From Pythium myriotylum (taxonomy: Eukaryota > Oomycota > Peronosporomycetes > Pythiales > Pythiaceae): a DNA stretch of 64,000 nt. Position 1 is the stretch's first letter, and each line of letters opens with the position of its first letter. Positions 1 to 9,300 of the stretch are shown piece after piece. Location: positions 2,728,001 to 2,792,000 of the forward strand of contig JALJCQ010000012.1 of the NCBI GenBank assembly GCA_023091665.1. The letters are read 5' to 3'. The notes beneath the pieces were generated by a model. That model ran no database searches and was not told the origin of the DNA. It saw only the letters and a program-made list of their open reading frames with translations. A program made the translations under genes and the position numbers.

Positions 1-1291
1 CCCTTGCTTTTCGGTTTGGCCACAGGTGATGTTGTGGGTGACACGTTAATGCCGGCTAAATGCGCCGGTGCGGGTTTTGAGTACCATTCTTGGAATGCCT
101 GAAACGAAAGTTTGTCCGTCTGGTCCACACCGGCCTCCCGAAAGCACTGTTGCGCTGTGACAGTTCCCAGCTCCAACGGATCAACACTAACAAGACAATG
201 TCGTCAGAACGGCCACAGAGATCATCCAATGAAATCAACATACTTTTTTTGCTGGAATAGCTCTGGCGAGGTCTCAGCGATCACGATGAAGACAGCCGTA
301 AGGTACTTGGTCATTTCCTGTAACGTGATACGGCCGTCGTGGTCGCTATCGTAAAGATCGAATGTCACCCGAATCTTGTCATCGCGCTCGCCGCTCGCAA
401 ACACGGACACGCCACCCAAGAACTCAGCTACGTCCACGACGCCTTCGTTGTCGGCGTCAAAGATCGCAAAGAGACGGTCGAACATAGTGCGGGCGAGTGG
501 GTCATAGCGGCCCGTCTATGAGTTGCAGTCAAATAGCAAGCAAGTAAGGATGAGGTCTTTCTCAGATCACCACAGTAAACCTGCAAGCATCATACCTGCG
601 ATAGAATCTTCTCCAGACAGGCATCAAACACCGCACGATCCATCTCGCCGCGAGGGCACGCTTGCGTGAACACATGGACAAGCTGGGGCAGCTCAAAGTC
701 GGTCAGATCGAGCTCGCGCAGTAGTTCGTCTTCGTCCTCGAGGTCGTCGTCGTCGTCGTCGTCGCCGCGCTCGACGACCATGTCGCTCTGGCGCCGCACG
801 GCTCCGTTCTCGTGGGCGTCGTCGTCGCTCTCGGCCGCGGGACGGCCGCCGCGCGGCAGCAAGTCGTACGCGTCCACGAATTCGGGGCGTCCAACGACGT
901 GGGTTTCCTGGTGGGGTCGTCGGCCGCGGCTGTGGCTGCGGTGGCGGCGCTTGCTGCGTTTCGTGGACGGCGTCGCGGGCGTCGACTCGCCTTCGGTCTC
1001 GGCGTCGGCGTCGGCCGCGGGCGAGAGCGAGGACGCGAAGACGACCTCGAAGACGCCGTGCTCGAAGCGCCGCGGCGCGCGCGGCAGCAGCGAGAGCGGG
1101 AAGACGACGCCCGAGGCGACCTGGCGCAGCGCCACGGGCTCGTCGGGCGCGCCGAGCGCCGCGCGCAGACAGGCCGCGATCTCGTCGAGCGCGAGCGCCG
1201 GCGAGAGCAGCAGCTGCTGGCCGCCGGCGAGCTGCACGGCGAAGGCGGAGGGCTGCGCGGCGCCGTTGGGTCGCGCGCGTGGGGAGCTCAT
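1..1291 (-). CDS. EF-hand calcium-binding protein, 3' end beyond window
   Basis: Minus-strand gene starting at the ATG at 1291 and still open at the left edge. I read three exons: 1291-597, 515-244 and 186-<1. They are separated by GT-AG introns of 80 bp (595/596 to 516) and 57 bp (243 to 187); both joins keep frame. The first 230 residues are not a known domain to me: a hydrophobic N-terminal module, a Ser/Arg/His-rich stretch and a run of seven aspartates. Exon 2 holds two canonical EF-hand loops (D-x-D-x-E-G and D-x-D-x-D-G, each ending in Glu at position 12), and exon 3 a degenerate third hand. Such proteins act as intracellular Ca2+ sensors of the calcineurin-B/NCS type; the partner is unknown. 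The ATG is divergent from the reductase gene to its right, so the two may share a promoter. Confidence 0.8.
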
Positions 1292-1511
1292 GGGCGACGC
1301 GACCCCCTCGCGAGCAGCGTTTCTTTGGGAGGGAGCTTTGGATGCGGGGAAGCGCCCGGGGCGGAACGAGTACTAGGGGCGCGCGGCAAAGTACGAATTG
1401 AGGCTGCGAAACGACCCACTTCAAGAAGCCGATCGCGTACTTAGTCGAGTCTCAACACTACGCGACCGTGCGGTCTCCTTGAGCAGCTCCGCAGACACGC
1501 ACGACACCAGC
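1292..1511. promoter_or_regulatory. Shared divergent 5' region of EF-hand gene and reductase gene
   Basis: Only 220 bp separate the two start codons, which point away from each other, so both promoters must lie here or overlap the genes. The sequence is GC-rich near the EF-hand start and has no obvious TATA box. A weak pyrimidine-CAATTC block on the minus strand near 1400 is only loosely like the oomycete initiator, so I do not assign a transcription start. Confidence 0.4.
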
Positions 1512-2426
1512 ATGACGCGGGCCGTGCTCGTCACCGGAGGCACCTCCGGCGTCGGGCTCGCGTGCTGCCAGGCGCTCGTGGCCGACGCCAGCGCGCCCGT
1601 GCACGTGCTGCTCGTGGGCCGCGACGACGAGCGCGTGCAGCGCGCCGTCGACCTCGTGAACGCCGTCGCGGCGCCCGGCTCCTCCGTCGAAGGCCGCCTC
1701 GCGGATCTCGCGAGCCTCGAATCGGTTCGCGCGCTCGTGAACCGCATCATCGAGCAGCGAGTCAAGCTCTTCGCTGTGGTCTGCAATGCAGCCGTGGAGT
1801 CGCCCGAGAAGGAAAAGTCCCCAGAGGGCTTCGAGACGACGTTCGCGACGAACCACCTCGGCCATTTCCTGCTGGTCACGTCGTTGTACCACAGCGGTAT
1901 GTTCCTCGCTAGCACCGACAAACCGAGAGTCGTGATCCTGTCATCCTCGCTGCACAACCCGGAGCGCGAAGGGCCGCGAACACCGGACGTGAGTGACTGG
2001 CAACGCGTCGCGTATGGTGGCCCCGGTTGGAACAGCATGAAAGCCTATTCGACGAGCAAACTCTGCAATCTCTTCTTTGGCTATGAACTCCAGCGTCGCC
2101 ACGGGAATGACTTGCTTGTGTACATGTACACACCGGGTTTCGTACCCGATACTGGGCTATTCCGCAATCACTCAACTGTAGGGTGGTGGGTCGTCAAGTC
2201 GCTGATCAAGCTCGTAGCATTTTGGCGCGCGAGCCTGCAGGAGAGCCTCAGCACGCCTGAGCGATCTGGCGCTTTCCTTGCCCGACTAGCGAGTGACTCT
2301 GAGCTTCCCTGGGACAGCGGCTCCTACTTCTCCATTGACCACCTGTATCACTCAAGCGACCTCAGTAAGGACCCTGAGCTCGGCCAACAGCTCTGGCAAC
2401 TCTCCCAGCAGTTCGTGGACAAGTAA
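1512..2426 (+). CDS. Short-chain dehydrogenase/reductase (retinol dehydrogenase/protochlorophyllide-reductase-like)
   Basis: A 304-residue NAD(P)-dependent oxidoreductase of the classical SDR family. The N-terminus carries the dinucleotide-binding glycine motif TGGTSGVG. A CNAA block stands in for the usual NNAG, followed by the conserved N-H-L-G-H stretch. The catalytic serine lies in an ILSSS strand, and the active-site Y-x3-K reads YSTSK. The order and spacing match the family, and the overall pattern (N-H-L-G-H plus a long C-terminal substrate region) is closest to WW-oxidoreductase, retinol dehydrogenase and protochlorophyllide-reductase-like members. The substrate cannot be told from sequence. 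The frame is open 38 codons further upstream, but the ATG at 1512 directly precedes the Rossmann beta strand, so I chose it. No intron is needed. Confidence 0.88.
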   Translation: MTRAVLVTGGTSGVGLACCQALVADASAPVHVLLVGRDDERVQRAVDLVNAVAAPGSSVEGRLADLASLESVRALVNRIIEQRVKLFAVVCNAAVESPEKEKSPEGFETTFATNHLGHFLLVTSLYHSGMFLASTDKPRVVILSSSLHNPEREGPRTPDVSDWQRVAYGGPGWNSMKAYSTSKLCNLFFGYELQRRHGNDLLVYMYTPGFVPDTGLFRNHSTVGWWVVKSLIKLVAFWRASLQESLSTPERSGAFLARLASDSELPWDSGSYFSIDHLYHSSDLSKDPELGQQLWQLSQQFVDK

Positions 2427-2528
2427 CGGTGTGAGGCGAGGCTTTTTATACTTGGGTTTTGCACTTGCAAGATATAGCTCAGTTTCCCTCTACTCTGATT
2501 CGCCATGGACGAAACTTGTTGCGTTCGA

Positions 2529-2882
2529 TTACTTGGGAGTAGCAATAGTGACAAAACTCGGTGTGTCTCCACTCTTGGGTCCATCATGGACGTAGCTCTT
2601 GTCCATCTCGCTCAGTGGTATGTTGTTGCGGTAAGCAACCTTCAGCGCCAACAGCGCGATGGCGCCAAGCAGTTCGAGAGTGGATGGGATGTAGATCGGC
2701 CAAAGCGACTCACCGATCCCGTAAACCGCCAAGCACGACAGACCCGTGATGTACATACACACGAAGTGGTAGCTGATGTCGTTGGCGCTCTTGGTGCGGT
2801 AGACTTTGGTAAGCTGCGGGATCAGCGCAGCCGAAATGATGAACGAGCCGATGAGGCCGACGATGTCGTATGCGGTAGTCAT
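2529..2882 (-). CDS. SemiSWEET-like MtN3/PQ-loop transporter A
   Basis: A 117-residue membrane protein with three predicted helices: residues about 5-22, 38-57 and 63-84. Between helices 1 and 2 it has the signature P-Q followed by basic residues and TKSANDIS, the hallmark of the MtN3/SWEET and PQ-loop superfamily. One triple-helix bundle makes it a half-transporter. Bacterial SemiSWEETs of this size dimerise to move sugars, whereas most eukaryotic SWEETs carry two bundles. The cytosolic tail is short and polar. The frame is open upstream for 66 codons, but the ATG at 2882 matches the start of the neighbouring paralogue. By eye the two are about 70% identical over the first 85 residues and diverge in the tail, so they look like a tandem inverted duplication. 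The substrate is inferred from the family only. Confidence 0.82.
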   Translation of the reverse strand: MTTAYDIVGLIGSFIISAALIPQLTKVYRTKSANDISYHFVCMYITGLSCLAVYGIGESLWPIYIPSTLELLGAIALLALKVAYRNNIPLSEMDKSYVHDGPKSGDTPSFVTIATPK

Positions 2883-3472
2883 CGCGTATGGAAGTCTGGT
2901 CGCGACGTCGAAAGGGAGAAGGCTGCTTGAGTGACCGGGCGAATGTTGAGTGACCGGGCGAATGTAAGCAAGTGAGCTTGGCGAGGTTGAAGGACTTGGT
3001 AAGGTTGAAGGACTCGTACTAAGGTGATTCGTCTGGGATGAGTTCCGAACCAGACATACCTTTCTAAGGCAATATAGATACAAATATCTCTTTCAAACGA
3101 GATGGGATGGCAACTGGAGTCGCGGCGGATACCCTCCTGCTCCACCCAACGCAAGGTCTTCGCTGTGAGGTCTCCCGACGACGAGCACGGATTCCCCATG
3201 CTGGGAAACCGCAGGGAAGCGGCGGCAAGCCCACTCGCGCGAAGTCCTGGCGCGAGATGAATCGGGATGGCTGGTCTGATTTGCAGGAGCATCGGTGTCC
3301 GTGGATGGTCTTAGTTTCCACTTGACAGCCGTTAACAATAGTTGATCATGCTGCGGTTGCTAAATAAGGGTGCTAGCTCTGCGACTCCCGAGACACGAGG
3401 AGGTCCCACGCAACCTTCCGAGCTCCTTCCGATCACACACAATACGAACAGCCTCGGCAAGAGCATCGACCC
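2883..3472. promoter_or_regulatory. Divergent intergenic region of the SemiSWEET pair
   Basis: These 590 bp lie between two outward-facing paralogues and must hold both 5' regions. An imperfect short tandem duplication occurs at about 2930-3010 (GTGACCGGGCGAATGT-like and GGTTGAAGGACT-like pairs). I see no gene, TATA box or other landmark. Confidence 0.4.
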
Positions 3473-3829
3473 ATGACTGCCGCGTACGACATCATCGGCC
3501 TCATCGGTTCCTTCATCATCTCCGTCGGCCTTGTGCCGCAGGTCTCCAAGGTCTACCGCACCAAGAGCGCGAACGACATCAGCTACTCGTTCTTGGCCAT
3601 GTACAACACGGGTCTCGCGCTTATTGTAATCTACGGCGTCGGCGAGTCGCTGTGGCCGATCTACATCCCATGCTCGCTCGAGCTACTCGGCGCTCTTGCT
3701 CTTTTGGTCATGAAGCTTATCTACTCGTCACGAGAGAAGAGCATCGACGTCGAAGCAGGCAAACTTGGCGTTGAGTTGCAGCTCACGCCGACGAAGAGCG
3801 GCTACGCACCTGTGCAAACGCCGAATTAA
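3473..3829 (+). CDS. SemiSWEET-like MtN3/PQ-loop transporter B
   Basis: A 118-residue paralogue of the gene at 2529-2882, on the opposite strand. It has the same three-helix layout, the same P-Q turn followed by KVYRTKSANDIS, and the same GESLWPIYIP block between helices 2 and 3. Its C-terminal tail differs and is rich in Glu, Val and Pro. The ATG at 3473 follows an in-frame region without other good starts and aligns with the paralogue's start. It is predicted to be a homodimeric or heterodimeric sugar-type carrier in a cellular membrane. Which substrate it carries, and whether the two paralogues pair, cannot be read here. Confidence 0.83.
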   Translation: MTAAYDIIGLIGSFIISVGLVPQVSKVYRTKSANDISYSFLAMYNTGLALIVIYGVGESLWPIYIPCSLELLGALALLVMKLIYSSREKSIDVEAGKLGVELQLTPTKSGYAPVQTPN

Positions 3830-4869
3830 GTAACACTGGCTGGCAATAGAGGTGACTCCCTCTTTCTTATTCTCTCGCTGAAGCTCTGTAGAACATGATA
3901 GCTATATCACCCGTACCCCTCTGTACGCTGCCATCCAACAAGGGCGGAAACTGTGCTTCAAGCGCGCGGTGAAATCGACAACGTTGTGCATGCGACGGAC
4001 ACAGCTGTCGGAAAAAAAGTGACAATAGATGTACACGGCATGGTTATTCCAAAGAACACTTACATCCCTTGAGCGGGCGTACGTACGGTATTCTTGTTTC
4101 ACAGGCGATCAGCAACCAGACGGGTTTTGTAAGTCGGTCGGTCGGTTGGAAAACTTTGTTTATGTGTAAAATATTTTTTCCTACGGAAACAAAAATTTGA
4201 GGATCAGCTTGCCCAATCACGTTCAAATGATAGCAGAGCGAAGAGAGCGCATTGGCCGAAACTCGCTAAAGCTGCGCAAAAGCAGAATTAGAAGGGATGT
4301 CATAAACACGAACTATTGTCGTTTTCACCAAAATTTGTGGAACTGGCACTGAAATCCAAATCGATATAGATTTGGTTTTAGGCCAATCAGAGAAGGCAAA
4401 GCGATACTTGTCTGTCCGCGGCGTGAATAAAAATGGGAAAGTGGTTAGGTCTTCTGAAATTCGAAGCTCTGGTTGGCTGAATATCGATCTAATGGATTTG
4501 AAAATGAGTGCCCAATTGGGGCCTTCCTCACAAATTCGAATGCAAACTCTTTTATTTGCACATCACTTGTGATTTGCAGTTAATACAAATCACAAGTACC
4601 AATTTTTGGTATTCTACGAAATATATTATCGCAATAAAGAGATTGGTTTTGAAACAGACCGAGCGATCTGATAATCTTGGCTCTTCTATTTATGTATTTG
4701 TGCTAACAAGGCGAAGGAACACAACAAGGGAAGATGAAGTGTTAGCGCACACTTTCGTTGCGGTCACCCTCAGTGGTTCTAGGTAATACGACTAATACAG
4801 TAGATCAAACGAAGAGTGATGGTCACTTTTACTTGTCTAAGTGTAAAAGTGAAATGGAAGGGATGTAAC
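3830..4869. other. Gene-free AT-rich spacer before Gypsy-1
   Basis: About 1 kb with no open frame I believe, clearly more AT-rich than the host genes. It contains a short GTCG micro-repeat near 4130 and poly-A/T patches, but no recognisable element end. It marks the border between the host gene island and the transposon field. Confidence 0.6.
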
Positions 4870-5205
4870 TGTAACGGGGTGTGCCCGTTACATGGTACGG
4901 ACCCATGTCAATGGTGTCCGATAGGAACGTCGTGAACCCATCTGGTTGCGATGTCTCCTGATTGGATAATATCCCACGATATTTTCCCGATTTCCCACCA
5001 ATCACGCTAGGGTCTTGTGATTGAGTGGATGGCAGAAATCCGAGGGCGGATCTGCGAGGTTTTATATACAAAGAGTAGGTTTTTCTAGGTTTCCTAATCC
5101 ATAAATTCAGTTTCCCATTTGCCCGATTCAACACAAGTCTCTGTGTTGCGCGCTTCCTACACTGCTCCACAGTGTACGTGACGTAACGAGGTCAGCCTCG
5201 TTACA
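4870..5205 (+). repeat. Gypsy-1 5' LTR
   Basis: 336 bp bounded by the inverted ends TGTAACG and CGTTACA. Positions 4870-5194 match the 3' LTR at 12434-12758; the last 11 bp (5195-5205) have no partner there. A TTTATATA block at about 5070 is a candidate TATA element. The LTR should provide the promoter and polyadenylation signals of the element. Confidence 0.9.
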
Positions 5206-5207
5206 CC

Positions 5208-5220
5208 TGGTAGCACTTCG
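5208..5220 (+). other. Gypsy-1 primer-binding site
   Basis: TGGTAGCACTTCG starts two bases after the 5' LTR. The leading TGG is expected for pairing with the CCA end of a tRNA primer. I did not identify the tRNA species. Confidence 0.6.
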
Positions 5221-5237
5221 TAGTCCGCCCAGCGACT

Positions 5238-6353
5238 ATGAATCCCCCTGCGCCGGAAACCCCTGGCGCGCAGGGTCGCCACGCCTCGCGTGAGAACTTC
5301 CTCCACTTGAGTGAGCTCGAGTGGCAGGCTGTTCAGCGCATGGCCGCGACGGTGGGCGAAGCCGCCGTCGGCGCCATGCTCCTCTCGCTCTCGCGTGATG
5401 AACAGCACGCGAGCATCGCTCAGTTCATCCAGCATGAGCTGAACGAAGCGAGAGGGAGTCTTGCAGCTCTGCGCGAGCAGAGCGCTCAACAAGCAGCGTT
5501 GTTGAGACAGCAGCAGTCTGCTGCTGTGGCGGCAGAGCGGCCTCGACGCGTCGAGCCGTTGAAGATCGAGATCTCCAAGTACAAGGCTGACGGTGACAGC
5601 CTGTTGCGTTGGTTCGTCGAACTCGACGATTCCATTGAAGCCCGTCGCATCGATGACGATGCGATGCGAGTGACCTACGCCATATCCAACTTGGCAGGTC
5701 GTGCCAAGGTGTGGGCACTCGGTCTCAAGTTGCACGATCCGTATTGCTTCGGATCGTATGAAGAGTTCAAGGTCAAGACCAAACAAGCGTTTGAGCCGCC
5801 TCGAGCCGAGTTCAGGGCTCGCGCTGAGTTCCTGGATCTCAGGCAAGGTAAGCGTGATATTCACGCTTACGCCCAGCACGCACGATACCTCGTGAGTTGC
5901 ATCGTGGAGAATCCCATCGATGATCAAACGCAGGTTGCTGCGTTTATCAAGGGGCTCGAGGATGGGCCGATCAAGACCCAGATGTTCCGCCTCGAGTTTG
6001 ATAAACTCGAGGACGCGATCTCGGCTGCTCGCCAAGAGGACTTCAGCCTGCGACAGGCTTATGTCCATTCTGCTGCTTATCGTCCGTCCAGACGACAAGA
6101 CTCAAGTGATCCAGAGGCCATGGATCTTTCCTACGCCGAGAGCGAGCAGCGCCCTCGCGTCGACAAACGATTGCAGAAATGCAATCGATGCCAGAAGACC
6201 GGGCATTACGCTTATGAGTGCAATGCTGCGCGCCCAGTGCCTCGCGGCAATGGACGCGGTCGCCACGTGGACAAGAAGGTCCAGTGGTCGGATCAACACG
6301 CTGCGAAGAAACTGCAGCGTGATGATCAACAAAAAAACGGTCAGGGTCAGTAG
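5238..6353 (+). CDS. gag: Gypsy-1 Gag (capsid and nucleocapsid)
   Basis: An intact 371-residue Gag. The N-terminal half is helical with a Gln/Ala-rich coiled-coil stretch at about residues 65-100. The central part has the retrotransposon capsid pattern (ISKYKADGDSLLRWFVELD onward). The C-terminal nucleocapsid carries one CCHC zinc knuckle, C-x2-C-x4-H-x4-C, near 6175-6220, flanked by basic residues. Gag packages the element RNA into virus-like particles in the cytoplasm. The ATG at 5238 is the first in-frame start after the primer site. The ORF ends in TAG at 6351-6353, inside a predicted stem-loop that also serves the frameshift into pol. Confidence 0.93.
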   Translation: MNPPAPETPGAQGRHASRENFLHLSELEWQAVQRMAATVGEAAVGAMLLSLSRDEQHASIAQFIQHELNEARGSLAALREQSAQQAALLRQQQSAAVAAERPRRVEPLKIEISKYKADGDSLLRWFVELDDSIEARRIDDDAMRVTYAISNLAGRAKVWALGLKLHDPYCFGSYEEFKVKTKQAFEPPRAEFRARAEFLDLRQGKRDIHAYAQHARYLVSCIVENPIDDQTQVAAFIKGLEDGPIKTQMFRLEFDKLEDAISAARQEDFSLRQAYVHSAAYRPSRRQDSSDPEAMDLSYAESEQRPRVDKRLQKCNRCQKTGHYAYECNAARPVPRGNGRGRHVDKKVQWSDQHAAKKLQRDDQQKNGQGQ

Positions 6354-6371
6354 GGGCGGAGCGCCCTACTG
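6332..6371 (+). promoter_or_regulatory. -1 programmed ribosomal frameshift signal, gag to pol
   Basis: The heptamer A AAA AAC at 6332-6338 lies in exactly the slippery phase of the gag frame. After a 9-nt spacer (6339-6347) comes a stem of eight perfect base pairs, CAGTAGGG (6348-6355) with CCCTACTG (6364-6371), closing an 8-nt loop. Shifting back one base enters the pol frame, which is open from the slip site through the protease and into reverse transcriptase. Slip site, spacer length and stem all match the canonical retroviral -1 signal. Confidence 0.85.
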
Positions 6372-9300
6372 ATCCAGTCACGTCAAGAGAGTTTGTGGGA
6401 CTCTTGACGAAGGCTGCTCCCAAAGCACAGTCTCTGTGCTTCGCCACACCTGGTGATGATGAGGCCCTCATCACCTTGGAGCTCGAAGTCGAAGGAGCTT
6501 CGTCTTCGCTTCGTGCCCTCGTAGACTGTGGGGCGTCGAATAACTTCGTTCGACGACAGTCTATCGAGTCTTTGGGGCTCGACGTAGTCGAGCGAGACAT
6601 TCCTCCGACGAGGATGACGGTGCGCCTTGCAACTGGAGCAACGGTGAAGGTTATGAAACGCGTAGTGGGCCTCCACTACACACTTGAAGGCAATGAGTAC
6701 GACGACGACTTTGTCGTACTCGACCTAGATGACAAGTTCGACGTCATCCTAGGCCTGCCATGGCTTCGTTCACACGAGCGATGGATCAGCTGGCGGCATC
6801 GATCCGTTACGATGCCCGCCGCTCGGTCATCAGGTGGCCACCTGATGTCGGTCCTGGAGCGTCCAGATGCACGTGGACGTGTGGAAGATGAGTGTGATGG
6901 CCTCATCAGTCACTCGGTCGTTAGTACGACTGTCCAAGACTACGACAAAGAGTCGACCTTTGTCGTCGAGCCAGCTGCCGGGGTCTGCGTAGAGTCGCAG
7001 ACAGCGCCGAAGACTTCTCGTGCGAGTGAGTCGCACGAGTCAAGTAAGGAAGATCCTCGTGCGAATAAGTCGCACGAGCCAAGAAGACAGTGCTTGCCAC
7101 AGGGGCAGCACTATGAGAGAAAGGCTTTGACGTCTGCCGCAAGGAGGCAACGTCGACTCTCCGCCTCGACTAGAACGTCGAGCGATGGAGATCTCGCTGC
7201 AGTTGCGCAACTGCAGCTCGAGGAGTCTGCGCGCATAAGGCCGCAGGAAGAGACTGAGACGATCAACGTCTTAGTCAATGACGGCACGAGAGTGGGTGCA
7301 TCCACTCTCGAGGTCGTTGCGCCTCCGAAGTCAACTTCGGAGATCACCGCACTGCCTACGCTCGAACTCAAGCGGTTCTTGCGAGATCTGCACCAAGGAA
7401 AGATCGCGCAGATCTGTATTCTCGTCGCGGAGGACGAATGTGTGACCGATATCCGGTCGGCAGTGGTGTTTGCTGAGAAGGAACGGCTTCTCAGCAGCTC
7501 ATCGATGGACGAGAGCGTCCTCGATGAGAAGACTCGGATTGAGCGGTACTCGGCTCAATCCTGGGAGTCGCTCAAGGGAAATCCTCTCTACGAGGATTTG
7601 GTCGAATTCGCGGATGTGTTCCCCGAATCCGTGCCGTGCGAATTGCCGAAGGACAAATGCATTCGGCACGAGATCGACCTGAAGCCAGGTTCGAAGTACT
7701 GTGTCATGAAGCAGTGGCCACTGCCTCGTGAACAGGTCGAAGCGATCGACAAGTTCTTCGCAGAACGTCTCGCTGCTGGCCATGTGAGGGAGTCTACCTC
7801 CCCTCACAGCTCTCCGACCTTCTGTGTGCGCAAGGCAACAGGAGGGTGGCGGATTGTACACGCGTTCAACAAGTTGAACGCGGCGACGATACCGGCGCAG
7901 ACGCCGATACCGAGGAAGGACGTCATCATCGACGGGATGGCGTAGAGCACCATCTTCTCGTCGATGGATCTGATGGACGGATTCTATCAGATCTTGATGC
8001 GTGAACGGGATATTCCGTTCACGGCCGTCAGCACTCCAAGCGGAATGCTCTGGGAGTGGTTGGTGATGCCTCAGGGCCTCAGCAACGCACCAGCCACATT
8101 CAATAGATGCGTCTCGCATCTATTGCGCCCAGTGCGAGCCTTCGCACCAAGCTACTTCGACGATGTCTTCGTTCATAGCCGAGCTATGGACGGGAAGACT
8201 GATCTGGAGGTTCACAGACTCCACATCAGAGAGGTTCTCACACTTATGCGAGAGCATAAGCTGTACGCGAACCTGAAGAAGTGTATCTTCGCGGCCAGCG
8301 AGATACCCGTTCTTGGGTGTATAGTCGGCAAGAACGGCGTGCGCCCTGATCCCGAGAAGATCAGAGCGATTAAGGAGTGGCCGACGCCACTCGAAGTCAA
8401 GGGACTGCGCAAGTTCCTTGGCCTCGCGGCGTACTTGCACAAGTACTCGCGCAACTACGCCGAGATGACTGTCCCTCTTTCTCGATTACTCAAGAAAGAC
8501 ACCAAGTGGACTTGGAACGCTGAGTGTCAGCGTTCCTTCGAAGGTATCAAGCAAAGCTTGATTGAATCGCCAGTTCTGGCGATCGCGGACCAGGACGAAC
8601 CATTTCACGTGGTTTGTGACGCAAGCGACTTTGCCATCGGCGCAGCGCTGATGCAGTTCGACGACGACGGCGCTGAGCGCGTCGTCTGTTACCAGTCGCG
8701 TCAGCTGCAACCAGCTGAGCGTAATTATCCAGTGCATGACAAGGAGCTCCTTGCCATGAAGTATGCACTGGCCAAGTTCCGCGTCTATCTGCTTGGAGAT
8801 AGACCGTTCAAGGTCTTCACAGACCATGCGTCCTTGCGCACGGCTGTGAACAGCCCACACCTCTCGCAGCGCATGGCGAGGTGGCTGTCTTTCTTCGCGG
8901 AGTATAACTTCTCCGTCGAGTACAAGCCCGGACGACTCAACGTCGTCGCGGATGCTCTGTCCCGTCGGCCAGACTTTGAGCCGACGGTCGTCGCCCAAGA
9001 TTCCCTGAACGCAGCGAGTGCGTTCAGCTCCAGTGTTCCGTCGTCGACCCTGCTCGACGACATTCGTGCTGCAAATGCACACGACCCCGAGGTCGTGCGC
9101 TTGATGGCCTACCTTGCGGAGCCATCGCCGCAAGCGTTGAAGGGCTTGCCGGCTTCGTATCGACCGGAGGTTCATCGATACACGCAGCGGAACGGCCTGC
9201 TGTTCTACAGCGCCGTTGCCGACGACACTCCACGTGTCGTCGTGCCAGGAGATCATGATCTGCGCCTGCGGATCATGTACGAGTACCACGATGCTCCAGT

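Noticed and set aside
590..1444. Long Ser- and Arg-rich open frames opposite the EF-hand gene
   Set aside because: They are low-complexity shadows of a GC-rich exon on the minus strand, with no start context or domain.
4372..4790. Small plus-strand genes in the spacer before Gypsy-1
   Set aside because: AT-rich open frames of 66-92 codons without domains or consistent codon use.
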